A stretch of DNA of 64,000 bases, taken from Thalassospira xiamenensis M-5 = DSM 17429 (GTDB lineage: Bacteria; Pseudomonadota; Alphaproteobacteria; Rhodospirillales; Thalassospiraceae). The notes under the pieces are model-generated. The model was not told the origin of the DNA. It was given only the letters and a program-made list of their open reading frames with translations, and ran no database searches. Each line of letters opens with the position of its first letter. The stretch's first letter is position 1. The translations under genes and the position numbers were made by a program. The DNA lies in assembly GCF_000300235.2 (NCBI RefSeq), contig NZ_CP004388.1, positions 1,903,501 to 1,967,500 of the forward strand, given 5' to 3'. Below, piece by piece: positions 37,828-46,635 of the stretch.

Positions 37828-39114
37828 ATGCCGCATCGCCTTGTTGCCTGTGAACATTGCGATTACCTGCATGTCGAAGACGACATTCCACCGGGCTTTG
37901 TGGCACGTTGCATCCGGTGCGGGTCGCCCTTGTATCAGGCGCAGAAGGGTACGGTTGAACGGCCTCTGGCCTTTGCCATTACGGCACTTGTCCTGTTTCT
38001 GATTGCCAATTCATTCCCGATCCTGACCTTTGCCATGGAAGGACGCACCGAGAGCAATACGCTGCTGAGCGGGGTTGTGACCTTCTGGCAGGAGGGATTC
38101 CCGTTTCTGGCCTTTATGGTCGCGTTGACGTCGATTGCTGCCCCGCTGATGCTGATCGGGGCTTATATCTATGTGCTGGCACCGCTTTATTTCGGGTTCG
38201 TGGTGCCGGGCTTGCGGGCAGTCTGGCGTGTTTTGGCTGTTATTCGGCCCTGGTCGATGCTTGATGTGTTTCTGATCGGACTTCTGGTCGCGCTGACGAA
38301 GCTGACGGATTTTGCCGATGTCATTGCGGGGCCAGCCTTTTATGCAGTTTGTTTTCTGATCCCGACGACATTGCTGATGAGCACGACGCTGGATCCAAGG
38401 ACGATCTGGCGGCGACTGGCGCCGGAAAATTTGCGTTATGCGACGTTAGAGGATCTGGAAGAATTGCGTGCCGGTACCGGGCAGGAAAAGGCAACAGGCT
38501 GGATGACCTGCGAGATCTGTGCGTTTGTCGTAACGGACAGTGCCGCACGGGAAACCGGGGGCAAATGCCCGCGTTGCGGTACGCATCTGCATCATCGCAA
38601 GTCGGGCAGCCTGTCGCGGGCCTGGGCGCTGCTGGTGACGGCGGTCGTTTTGTATATCCCGGCCAACATTTTTCCGATCATGACGATCACCTATCTGGGG
38701 CGGGCGGAATCCGATACGATCCTTTCCGGGGTGGTGGTGCTGTTGCAATCTGGTCAATGGCCGATTGCGATTGTTGTCTTCACCGCCAGCGTCGTGGTGC
38801 CGATCATGAAGATTATCCTGCTTGGCTGGGTTTATGCCGCAACGGGTCTGGGGCTTGCCGGGCCGCTTCGCGAACGGACATTGATCTATCGCGTGACCGA
38901 ACTGATCGGGCGCTGGTCGATGATCGACGTGTTTATGGTGTCGATACTGGCAGCACTTGTGAAATTGGGTAACATAGCAACCGTTGCACCGGGCTTTGGT
39001 GCTGTGGCCTTCTGTGCCGTGGTCATTCTGACCATGCTGTCGGCAATGGCATTTGATCCGCGGCTGATCTGGGATCGGGCGGGAATGCAAAAGGAACAGG
39101 GGATGTCATCATGA
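37828..39114 (+). CDS. pqiA: PqiA, paraquat-inducible membrane protein
   Basis: Inner-membrane component of the Pqi lipid-transport system. Two repeated units, each with a cysteine-pair zinc motif (CEHC...CIRC at about residues 8-33; CEIC...CPRC at about 230-256) followed by four membrane helices. The conserved segments SNTLLSGVVTFWQ and SDTILSGVVVLLQ, and RPWSMLDVF and GRWSMIDVF, show the internal duplication. 428 residues, normal. First gene of pqiABC; AGGAAG before the start; overlaps pqiB by 4 bp. Confidence 0.94.
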   Translation: MPHRLVACEHCDYLHVEDDIPPGFVARCIRCGSPLYQAQKGTVERPLAFAITALVLFLIANSFPILTFAMEGRTESNTLLSGVVTFWQEGFPFLAFMVALTSIAAPLMLIGAYIYVLAPLYFGFVVPGLRAVWRVLAVIRPWSMLDVFLIGLLVALTKLTDFADVIAGPAFYAVCFLIPTTLLMSTTLDPRTIWRRLAPENLRYATLEDLEELRAGTGQEKATGWMTCEICAFVVTDSAARETGGKCPRCGTHLHHRKSGSLSRAWALLVTAVVLYIPANIFPIMTITYLGRAESDTILSGVVVLLQSGQWPIAIVVFTASVVVPIMKIILLGWVYAATGLGLAGPLRERTLIYRVTELIGRWSMIDVFMVSILAALVKLGNIATVAPGFGAVAFCAVVILTMLSAMAFDPRLIWDRAGMQKEQGMSS

Positions 39115-40796
39115 CGGACGACACCAGCCGGAATGCCGGTCAGGGGCAGCCAGGCAGGCCCGATGTGAAAAAGGCATTTCAGAACCTGCCGGTCATCTGG
39201 ATCGTGCCGATTGTCGCGTTGATCATCGGCGGTTGGCTTTTGTGGCGCGATGCGGCAGCCAAAGGACCAGAAGTTACCGTGACGTTCGAAACGGCCGAGG
39301 GACTGACCGCGGGCAAAACCGCCGTGCGGTATCGTGATGTTGATGTCGGACAGGTTACCGAAATCAATCTGAGCGAGGATTTCGGGCATGTGGTTCTGAC
39401 GATGCGGATGAATTCGGATTTTGAACCCTATCTGACCGATAAAACCAAATTCTGGGTGGTACGCCCGCGCGTTTCCGCACAGGGGATTTCAGGCCTTCAG
39501 ACCATCGTTTCAGGGGCTTATATCGAAGCGGTTCCAGACAGGTCTGGCCAAGAGGCCCGCGAGTTTACCGGATCGGAAGAACCGGAATATGTGCCTGATG
39601 GATCGGACGGAACACGGTTTATCCTGATGGCGGAGGAACTTGGTTCAGTCGCGTCGGGAACGCCGGTTCTTCTGCGCGGGGTAGAGGTTGGCGAGGTCCT
39701 TGATACCAATCTGGATTCCGCGGCCGAAAAGGTGTCGATCCCGATCTATGTCCGCAAGCCGTTTGATGGATTGGTCAAGCGCGATACGCGTTTCTGGAAT
39801 TCCAGCGGCATCAGTCTTGATCTGAATGCGGAAGGCGTATCGGTGCGTGCCCAATCTGTTCGATCAGTTTTGGCCGGTGGCATCAATTTCTATACGCCTG
39901 ACGAAAGCCTGAATTCGGAAACAGCAAAACCCGATACGGTGTTCCGGTTAAATGACAGCCGTAAACAGGCGGAAATTCTGGCGTATGGCATCACGCAGAA
40001 ATACATGCTGTATTTCGATTCCTCTGTACGCGGGCTTTCGCCCGGCGCGCCGGTTGAATTCAATGGCATTCGCGTCGGCACGGTCAACAGCGTCAATCTG
40101 GAATATGTCGTTCCCAATCAATCGTTCCGGGTGCCTGTTGAAGTGACGCTGGAGCCCGAACGGGTGCAAATGGTCGGCAATCAGGACACCGCCGATGTCG
40201 ATTATGCGAAGATCATGGATGTTCTGGTCGAACGTGGTTTGCGGGCACGTCTGAAAACCGGGAGCTTTATAACCGGCCAGCTGTTTGTTGATCTGGGCAT
40301 GTATCCGGTGACACCACCCCGCTATCTGGGCGATGCGCAGGGGAAAATTCCAGAATTGCCGACATTGCCGCAAAAGATCGACGAGATCAGCAATTCCCTG
40401 TCCTCGTTGCTTGAAAAGGTTGAAACATTCCCTATTGAGGAAATCGGCATTCGACTGCTGGGGACTGTCGAGGGGATGGAGAACATTGTTACATCGCCTG
40501 CGATCATTGAGAGCATGGATAGCCTGAAACAGGCGGCTGCCGGGGTGAACCAGCTTGTGACGAACCTTGATACCAGCGTGTTGCCAGCCACTCAGAATGC
40601 GCTGGAATCCGCGCAGGTTGCACTTGGCGGTGTACGTGACGTGACATCGCCGAATTCGCCGATCCGCTATAATTTTGAGGAAACTCTGAAAGAGCTTTCG
40701 GCGGCAGCCCGGTCGTTGCGGGATCTGGCCGATTTCCTTGAGCAAAATCCGAATGCTCTGATCCTGGGCAAACCGGGCCGCCGGGAGGAAGAATGA
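39111..40796 (+). CDS. pqiB: PqiB, MCE-domain intermembrane transport protein
   Basis: Periplasmic tunnel protein of the Pqi system, anchored by one N-terminal helix (about residues 24-42, LPVIWIVPIVALIIGGWLLW). Three MCE domains follow: from about 50 (VTVTFETAEGLTAGKT), from about 165 (RFILMAEELGSVASGTPVLL) and from about 290 (MLYFDSSVRGLSPGAPVEF). The C-terminal 130 residues are predicted coiled coil, forming the needle seen in E. coli PqiB. 561 residues. It overlaps both neighbours by 4 bp. Confidence 0.94.
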   Translation: MTDDTSRNAGQGQPGRPDVKKAFQNLPVIWIVPIVALIIGGWLLWRDAAAKGPEVTVTFETAEGLTAGKTAVRYRDVDVGQVTEINLSEDFGHVVLTMRMNSDFEPYLTDKTKFWVVRPRVSAQGISGLQTIVSGAYIEAVPDRSGQEAREFTGSEEPEYVPDGSDGTRFILMAEELGSVASGTPVLLRGVEVGEVLDTNLDSAAEKVSIPIYVRKPFDGLVKRDTRFWNSSGISLDLNAEGVSVRAQSVRSVLAGGINFYTPDESLNSETAKPDTVFRLNDSRKQAEILAYGITQKYMLYFDSSVRGLSPGAPVEFNGIRVGTVNSVNLEYVVPNQSFRVPVEVTLEPERVQMVGNQDTADVDYAKIMDVLVERGLRARLKTGSFITGQLFVDLGMYPVTPPRYLGDAQGKIPELPTLPQKIDEISNSLSSLLEKVETFPIEEIGIRLLGTVEGMENIVTSPAIIESMDSLKQAAAGVNQLVTNLDTSVLPATQNALESAQVALGGVRDVTSPNSPIRYNFEETLKELSAAARSLRDLADFLEQNPNALILGKPGRREEE

Positions 40797-41413
40797 TGCG
40801 GGAAATGCAAATGAAACCGAAAACAACGGCGACAATTCGCAAGCGGCTGATCGCGGGGGTGTTCTTGGCATCGCTTGGCTTCCTGTTCGCGTGCAGCACA
40901 CCGGTTCAGGAACGTTATTATCTGTTATCCCCCGACGATGTTGCAGCCCCGTCGGGGGCCACCCGAACGGCGGTGATGGGGGTGGGACCGATAACCATCC
41001 CAAGCCATCTTGATCGCAGCCAGATTGTGACGCGCAGTAGTGACAACCGGCTGGTGATCAACCAGTTTGATCGCTGGGCCGAGCCGCTGGATGAAAACAT
41101 TCAGCGGGTGTTGATCGAAAACCTTGACCATCGGTTGAGCCCGCAGCGGATCGAGACATTCCCGTGGAACTCGCGCGACGGGGTTGTCTGGCAGATCGTG
41201 GTCGATCTGGGACAGTTCGAACGTCAGCTGGACGGTTCGGTGCAGATCGTAGCGCGCTGGAAAATTGTCAATTTCAATTCGGGTGCAACCGCCGTATCCG
41301 AACGGTTTACCGATTCCGTGGTTCCCAAGGATACAACAACCGAGGCAACTGTCGCTGCCATGAGCGACCTTTTGGGGCGGCTTAGTGATTCTATTGCCCG
41401 GTCTTACAGGTAA
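40793..41413 (+). CDS. pqiC: PqiC, outer-membrane lipoprotein of the Pqi system
   Basis: A 206-residue lipoprotein with a basic n-region, the hydrophobic GVFLASLGFLF and a lipobox ending at Cys34 (LFAC). The following QERYYLLSPDD and DRWAEPLDENIQRVL segments are typical of the PqiC/YmbA (ABC-type auxiliary lipoprotein) family, which forms a ring that docks the PqiB tube at the outer membrane. Last gene of pqiABC. Confidence 0.92.
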   Translation: MMREMQMKPKTTATIRKRLIAGVFLASLGFLFACSTPVQERYYLLSPDDVAAPSGATRTAVMGVGPITIPSHLDRSQIVTRSSDNRLVINQFDRWAEPLDENIQRVLIENLDHRLSPQRIETFPWNSRDGVVWQIVVDLGQFERQLDGSVQIVARWKIVNFNSGATAVSERFTDSVVPKDTTTEATVAAMSDLLGRLSDSIARSYR

Positions 41414-41616
41414 CCCAAAATATGTCGGGTCGGAAGAGGGCTCCCGATCTTTGATTTGGTCGGTTTTTTGTTGGGGAACCGGAATTCAATCTATTGTTTT
41501 TAGCCCAATATTCACCTTATAAAGAGACATAAACACAATAACTGGGACATGCGCCTGACTATGAAATGGCATGCAAATGTCGCTCCAAACAGGACGTTAG
41601 GGAGCCAGTGCGCGGT

Positions 41617-43305
41617 ATGTCGGATAAGACATTTGAAGTACGTGTCCAGCGTGGGGACCGCTGGATCATTCATTCGACCTTTGATGTCGAAAGAGAGGCA
41701 CTCAGCGAGGCTGAGAAGCTTTTAAAAACAAAAGTCTCTGCTGTCAGGGTCGTTCGAGATTGGGAACGTGCCGACGGTCGTCATGTCGAAAAAGTGATTC
41801 TGGAGAAGGCTGGCTCCAGCGATGGCGATGATCAGGATGTGCGTATTTCGCACATTGACGATGCTCCTTTGTGTGATTCCGATAATGATCTTATACAGTT
41901 TGAAAGCCGGGCCACCATCAATCGGCTGCTACGCAAATATTTCGATCATGAAATTCTGACACCATCCGAGGTAATGTATAATTACCAGAACCTGCGAAAG
42001 CTGATGTTCCACGATACATTGATGCCGACAGCGGTTGACAAGGTAGCGGGCATTCATGCCAGGGCGACAGGTGGTGATTACATGGCTGCCATGGACAAGC
42101 TTCATGAAGCGATTGATCAGCTTGCCGCCCGTGCCCGTGAAGTTGAAAAAGTCGATCTTCCGGCATTTGAAGATGTTACCATTTCTCAAGTTCGTGATGA
42201 GATCGGTAACTTGCGTCTTGCCGAAGATACTGACTTCCTAACGATGGTTGCGCTTACGCGCGCGTTGTCAGCCAACCGCAGCTGGGTCGGAAAGCTGGAT
42301 TTGGTATTGCAGCTAAAGGGTGACGAGAAAGACGACGCAGCGCGCCAAATCCTGGACGATGTCGTTACGGATATCCTGGGTTCTCCTGTCGCCCTTAAGG
42401 AATTGCTAGGGAGTTCGAGCAGCTTTGGTGAGGCTATCATTCTGCACATTGACTTGGCGATGGGGCGAGCTCGCGGTAATCCCGGAGCCGCAGATGATAT
42501 CCTTGAGCTGCTTAATCCGCTGTTTGGGGCCGGTCTGTTGGCAGGTGCGCAGAATGCAATGTTTGATTACATTGTTCGTGAATTGCGCAGTCCCAATACC
42601 CTGACAAACCGGGAAAATGCCCCCGATCCCATGGTGGGTATTCTTGACAGATTGATCAGTGAAAAAGGGGTTTCTTATGACGGGCCAATGGTCGCCGCGC
42701 TGGCCGAGCGTGGTGCACGTATACGCAATATCGGCGGTCCGCGGGCTTTGATTGAGGGAGTGGCTGAAATCACCGAACGTTTGCGAGCCAATTGGCGCAA
42801 AATGTCTTGGCTTTTGGCCGTTGCCAATTCCGGAATCGTCGAGAGCTATGGTGATGAGTTATTCAAACTGCTTTTGGGTACGGTTAAAGACATGCAGGGT
42901 TTGCGGGCTTTCTGCGATAGTGATGCGAAGCCACGCGCCAAAATGGTAACTGTTAGCGCAATGAACCAGGCACTTCTGGCCTCAGAACTGCCGAACAAAC
43001 AAAAACAGCGGATCGGAAGAATGCTGGACGAGGGACTGGCCGATTATCTGGTGCGTGAAAAGGTGATCGAGCGGATCGACAATCCGTCGCTTCATCTGCG
43101 CAAGCGCGCCTATATGCTGGTGCAATTCTGTTCGAGTGGCGTGCTGATTGAGGGAAAGTCGGCATCGATGGCGCGAAAAAGGGTCGTCGGATATTTGAAG
43201 CAGCCCAATTTCACCGACAAGCTGGTTGATGACATCAAGGACATGACGGCCAAGGAAGGCACGATTCGTGACTTCTATGCCCTGCTGCAGCGAAGCGGCT
43301 TTTAG
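41617..43305 (+). CDS. Uncharacterised 562-residue cytoplasmic protein
   Basis: I do not recognise this protein. It has no signal peptide and no membrane segment. Residues 1-65 look like a small beta-alpha-beta module (KTFEVRVQRGDRWIIHSTF, then a helix AEKLLKTK and strand VSAVRVV), followed by an acidic linker (about 70-100) and a long alpha-helical body (about 105-562) without obvious repeats or catalytic motifs. Charged and rather polar throughout. I chose the ATG at 41617 (GGGAG about 12 nt upstream); the frame is open from 41566. It stands alone between pqiABC and a GlxA-type regulator and is followed by a long hairpin. Confidence 0.75.
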   Translation: MSDKTFEVRVQRGDRWIIHSTFDVEREALSEAEKLLKTKVSAVRVVRDWERADGRHVEKVILEKAGSSDGDDQDVRISHIDDAPLCDSDNDLIQFESRATINRLLRKYFDHEILTPSEVMYNYQNLRKLMFHDTLMPTAVDKVAGIHARATGGDYMAAMDKLHEAIDQLAARAREVEKVDLPAFEDVTISQVRDEIGNLRLAEDTDFLTMVALTRALSANRSWVGKLDLVLQLKGDEKDDAARQILDDVVTDILGSPVALKELLGSSSSFGEAIILHIDLAMGRARGNPGAADDILELLNPLFGAGLLAGAQNAMFDYIVRELRSPNTLTNRENAPDPMVGILDRLISEKGVSYDGPMVAALAERGARIRNIGGPRALIEGVAEITERLRANWRKMSWLLAVANSGIVESYGDELFKLLLGTVKDMQGLRAFCDSDAKPRAKMVTVSAMNQALLASELPNKQKQRIGRMLDEGLADYLVREKVIERIDNPSLHLRKRAYMLVQFCSSGVLIEGKSASMARKRVVGYLKQPNFTDKLVDDIKDMTAKEGTIRDFYALLQRSGF

Positions 43306-43357
43306 GGTGGCTGAACCCGGGGTTGGTGGGGAGACGCAGTAAAAACTGCGAAGAGAC

Positions 43358-43412
43358 ACACCCCGCGAAGATTGTTGCAGCATATGCTGTGGCAAGATTC
43401 GTGGGGTGTTTG
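43358..43412 (+). terminator. Long hairpin after the uncharacterised gene
   Basis: Outer stem ACACCCCGCGAA (43358-43369)/TTCGTGGGGTGT (43398-43409, one G-U pair) encloses an inner perfect palindrome CAGCATATGCTG (43378-43389). TTTGT follows. Probably a terminator; the inner palindrome is unusual. Confidence 0.65.
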
Positions 43413-43469
43413 TCATTGTTGCCATTCGTTTCGTGAGGCATGCTGCATTCCTGATTAAAGGGGATCGCC

Positions 43470-44510
43470 ATGCCAGAGCGCATTACCAACACCACAAGCA
43501 TCAGAATGATTGCCTGTTTTGCCTTTGACGATGTCATGAGTCTTGATGTTGTCGGGCCCTTACAGGTTTTTGCATCCGCCAATGCCGAACTGGAGCGGCA
43601 GGGGCGTGAACGCGGCTATGAGGTGCTGGTGATTGCCGATGCGGCAGGGCCTGTGCCGACATCGGGCGGTTTCAGGCTGTATGCCGATCTGGATTGGCGG
43701 GAGTTGGAGCTGCAAGCGACCGATACGGTGCTGATTGCGGGGGGCGATGGTGTCAATCGGGTGCGCGAGCGGCGGGATATACTGGATTGGCTGGTGCAGG
43801 TCGAAATGTGCGTGCCAAGGCTTGGTTCGGTTTGTTCCGGAGCGTTGATCCTTGCCGAGGCAGGATTGCTGGACGGGCGTCTGGCAACCACGCATTGGTC
43901 GCGATGTGATGAGATGCGCAAATGTTTCCCCAAGGTCGATGTGATCGAAGATCGTTTGTACAGTTATGATGCGCAGGGCCTGGATGGTGATCCACATATC
44001 TTTACCTCAGCCGGGGTGACGGCGGGTATTGATCTGGCGCTAGCACTGGTGGAGGCGGATCACGGGCGGGTAATTGCCCTTGCCGTAGCACGACGTCTGG
44101 TGATGTTCTTAAAACGGCCGGGCGGGCAGGCACAGTTTTCTGCCTATCTGACACCCGCCATCGGAACCACGGCACAGCTTGTCGGATTGCTGGAATGGAT
44201 ACCGGCCAATCTGGATGGTGATCTGTCGCTGGAAGTTCTGGCAAATCGTGCGGGAATGTCGGCACGGACATTTTCACGGGTATTCACCCGTGATCTGGGC
44301 ATGACACCGGCACGTTATGTTGAACGGGTGCGGGTCGAAGCCGCGCGCGCCCTTTTGCAGGATGATGGCATGACGGTGACGCGTGTGGCGCGGCTTTGCG
44401 GTTTTGGCCATCCGGAAACCCTGCGCCGGGCCTTTCAACGCCATTTATCTGTCAGTCCGCAGGAATATGCTGATCGTTTCGGACGAAGGCCGGTGACCGT
44501 TCCGGTTTAG
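43470..44510 (+). CDS. GlxA-family transcriptional regulator (DJ-1/PfpI domain plus AraC helix-turn-helix)
   Basis: A 346-residue regulator. The N-terminal DJ-1/PfpI-like sensor (about residues 10-200) has MSLDVVGPLQVFASAN and the elbow GSVCSGALILAEAGLL. The C-terminal AraC-type DNA-binding domain (about 235-340) has LANRAGMSARTFSRVFTRDLGM and RVARLCGFGHPETLRRAFQRHL. Relatives control arginine, carnitine or betaine catabolism. Here the likely target is the MFS transporter that follows 52 bp later. Confidence 0.9.
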   Translation: MPERITNTTSIRMIACFAFDDVMSLDVVGPLQVFASANAELERQGRERGYEVLVIADAAGPVPTSGGFRLYADLDWRELELQATDTVLIAGGDGVNRVRERRDILDWLVQVEMCVPRLGSVCSGALILAEAGLLDGRLATTHWSRCDEMRKCFPKVDVIEDRLYSYDAQGLDGDPHIFTSAGVTAGIDLALALVEADHGRVIALAVARRLVMFLKRPGGQAQFSAYLTPAIGTTAQLVGLLEWIPANLDGDLSLEVLANRAGMSARTFSRVFTRDLGMTPARYVERVRVEAARALLQDDGMTVTRVARLCGFGHPETLRRAFQRHLSVSPQEYADRFGRRPVTVPV

Positions 44511-44562
44511 GTGAACGGCGAAGATATTTTCTTAATCATCTGTTTTTATTGGAGTTGGCAAC

Positions 44563-45738
44563 ATGCTGTTACTGACCAATGGATCAGTGCGTCTGCTATT
44601 TATTGCCCAGGCGCTTTACTGGTCCTGTTCGCTTATCGGGATAACCCTGACATCACTGATTGGAATTGATCTGGCACCGATGGCGGAACTGGCGACCCTG
44701 CCATTGGCCTTGCTGGTTGTGGGCAATCTGGTTTGTGTGCATCCGCTGTCGATGATCATGCAGCATTATGGCAGGCGCACGGGATTGTTTCTGGGAGCGG
44801 CGAGCGGCGTGGTTGGCGGTGCTGTCGTGGCGGGTGGTGTGTATCAGACGGAATTTTTGCTGGTGTGTCTGGGCACGTTTTTGATTGGCGGATATCAGGC
44901 ATCGGCAATGTATTACCGTTATGCCGCCCTTGAGGCGGTCCGCGATGATCAGAAAGGTCGTGCGGCGGCACTTGTGGTTGGTGGCGGTGTTCTGGCTGCG
45001 CTGATCGCGCCGGAAATTGCCAGCTATACGCGTAACATGGTCGCGATTCCATTTGCCGGATCGTATCTGGCATTGGCCGGGTTGGCGACCATCGCAGCCC
45101 TGATCATGTTGATGTTGCGTGATGGCGGGGTTCCTGCAAAAACGCGCACAGGTGGTGCGGTCATGCTGGAACTGTTGCGCCGTCCAAGGTTGCGCGGGGC
45201 GATTGCCATCAGTGCCGCGGGGCATGGCATCATGATCCTTGTGATGACGGCAACACCGCTTGCCATGAAGTTTTGCGGGTTTGATGTCGATACGGCGGCG
45301 AATGTCATTCGCTGGCACATTATCGGCATGTTTTTACCGGCCTTTGCCGCCGGCCCGATGATTGACCGGTTTGGCGCGCGTTTGATGGCGATGGTCGGCG
45401 CGCTGGCGCTGGTGTTCAGTGTGGCCTTTGCCGTGTCGGGGATCAGTTTTTCGGCGTTTCTCATCAGTTCGTTTTTGCTTGGGATCGGTTGGAACCTGAT
45501 GCTTCTGGCGGGGACGACTCTTTTGGGCGAGGGGCATGACGCATCGGAACGCGGCCATGCGCAAAGCCTGATGGAGCTTGGCAACAGCATTACCGGAACC
45601 GTGGCATCGCTGGTGGCAGGTGCGCTGATTGCAGGGGCAGGGTGGAACATCATCAATTTCGGTGTTTTGCCGGTGCTTCTGGTTGCCATTTTCCTGATGT
45701 GGGCGGGGGGGCGCAAACCGGTGACGCAAGGCGCATGA
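44563..45738 (+). CDS. MFS transporter
   Basis: A 391-residue major facilitator protein with about 12 membrane helices. The cytoplasmic loop between helices 2 and 3 has QHYGRRTGLFLGA, the MFS motif A position. GYQASAMYYRYAALEAV and LLGIGWNLMLLAGTTLL resemble the putative drug exporters similar to YeaN or Bacillus multidrug carriers. Substrate unknown. It lies directly behind the GlxA-type regulator, probably in one operon, and is followed by a terminator. Confidence 0.85.
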   Translation: MLLLTNGSVRLLFIAQALYWSCSLIGITLTSLIGIDLAPMAELATLPLALLVVGNLVCVHPLSMIMQHYGRRTGLFLGAASGVVGGAVVAGGVYQTEFLLVCLGTFLIGGYQASAMYYRYAALEAVRDDQKGRAAALVVGGGVLAALIAPEIASYTRNMVAIPFAGSYLALAGLATIAALIMLMLRDGGVPAKTRTGGAVMLELLRRPRLRGAIAISAAGHGIMILVMTATPLAMKFCGFDVDTAANVIRWHIIGMFLPAFAAGPMIDRFGARLMAMVGALALVFSVAFAVSGISFSAFLISSFLLGIGWNLMLLAGTTLLGEGHDASERGHAQSLMELGNSITGTVASLVAGALIAGAGWNIINFGVLPVLLVAIFLMWAGGRKPVTQGA

Positions 45739-45750
45739 CGTAATTAAAGA

Positions 45751-45776
45751 AACCGCCGGTCAAACGACCGGCGGTT
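45751..45776. terminator. Terminator after the MFS gene
   Basis: Perfect 11-bp stem AACCGCCGGTC (45751-45761)/GACCGGCGGTT (45766-45776) with an AAAC loop. T-run weak. Confidence 0.65.
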
Positions 45777-45871
45777 CGAGTTGCAGGGCGAACGGGGAGT
45801 GTCGCCCCGGCGCGATCTCGTATCGCGTGGTGTCACGGGCGGGAATGACCGCGCCGCTGTATCCGGGCAAT

Positions 45872-45895
45872 AAAAAACCGGCCCTCAGGCCGGTT
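45872..45895 (-). terminator. Terminator whose loop contains the stop codon of the small gene
   Basis: Stem AACCGGCC (45876-45883)/GGCCGGTT (45888-45895) followed on the minus strand by TTTTTTAT. The TGA stop of the 73-residue gene (45885-45887) lies in the loop. Confidence 0.85.
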
Positions 45896-46106
45896 GTGCA
45901 TTCATTGTCGGGCTGTGGGCCGCGACGAATTCCTTGATCTTTTGCAGGACAAATTCACGAGATGAGTTTTCACGGGTGCGAAACAGCACTTCGCGATCGT
46001 GAATGACAAGACCGAGATAGACCGGGCTTGTGTGGCCTTCCTTGCTGAGTTTCAGGGCGCGAAGGGTATGACCGTTGTCATCCGTGCTCTGATAGATGGT
46101 GCGCAT
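45885..46106 (-). CDS. Small conserved-looking hypothetical protein
   Basis: A 73-residue polar protein with no signal or membrane segment. It begins MRTIYQSTDDNGHTLRALKL and looks like a small beta-rich domain (SPVYLGLVIHDREVLFRTR) followed by a helix (FVLQKIKEFVAAH). Support for a real gene: an AGG motif 11 nt before the ATG, codon use like the neighbours and a terminator placed exactly at its stop. I recognise no family. Confidence 0.65.
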   Translation of the reverse strand: MRTIYQSTDDNGHTLRALKLSKEGHTSPVYLGLVIHDREVLFRTRENSSREFVLQKIKEFVAAHSPTMNAQPA

Positions 46107-46330
46107 GATGCTTTAACCTGCTTTCTGTCTCTGACGGGTTCAAACCGGAAAAAGAAGCTTACAGTGCCCTTATGACAGCCAAGTTTTTCGCTGCGATGAC
46201 AGCAATATGATGGTTTGAAGACTCTTTTGATCCTCAACCGCAAAAGGCAATGGCAAAGCCCTTCAAAAAGCTGGTGGTTTCATTCGCCCGATTTGATAAA
46301 AGAAAACGACCAGATCGCCTGTTTCCGGCA

Positions 46331-46359
46331 TTGACATGGGATGATGCGATGTTTAAGAA
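46331..46359 (+). promoter_or_regulatory. Possible promoter of the tRNA-Ser gene
   Basis: A perfect -35 hexamer TTGACA (46331-46336) with a weak -10 (TAAGAA at 46354-46359, 17-bp spacer), which would place the start about 28 nt before the tRNA. The weak -10 makes this tentative. Confidence 0.35.
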
Positions 46360-46393
46360 AGGCGTCGTTCCGCACGGAACAGCAAAGAGATAA

Positions 46394-46486
46394 GGGCAAG
46401 TGGCCGAGTGGCTGAAGGCGCTCCCCTGCTAAGGGAGTATGGGGTCAAAAGCCCCATCGAGGGTTCGAATCCCTCCTTGTCCGCCA
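46394..46486 (+). tRNA. tRNA-Ser (anticodon GCU)
   Basis: A 93-nt type II tRNA. The acceptor stem GGGCAAG/CTTGTCC has one G-U pair. The anticodon stem CTCCC/GGGAG encloses the loop CTGCTAA with anticodon GCT, which reads AGC and AGU. The long variable arm GGGG...CCCC and the T-arm GAGGG-TTCGAAT-CCCTC are intact. CCA is encoded. A terminator follows at once, so it is a single-gene transcript. Confidence 0.97.
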
Positions 46487-46492
46487 TTGATC

Positions 46493-46517
46493 AAAGCACC
46501 CCAAAAGGGTGCTTTTT
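46493..46517 (+). terminator. Terminator after tRNA-Ser
   Basis: Stem AAAGCACCC/GGGTGCTTT with a CAAAA loop, followed by TTT. Confidence 0.9.
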
Positions 46518-46635
46518 TCTTTTAGGCCGGGAATAAAACAATCATTTCAAACGTTATCGTATCAGGCGGGCTCGCTAATGGCGTTCTCGAACATCATCTA
46601 TGATGGATCAGCTTTAATAATCCGACGAGGTTGCG

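Noticed and set aside
39948-41003. A 351-codon open frame on the minus strand
   Set aside because: Antisense to pqiB and pqiC, whose products are unmistakable.
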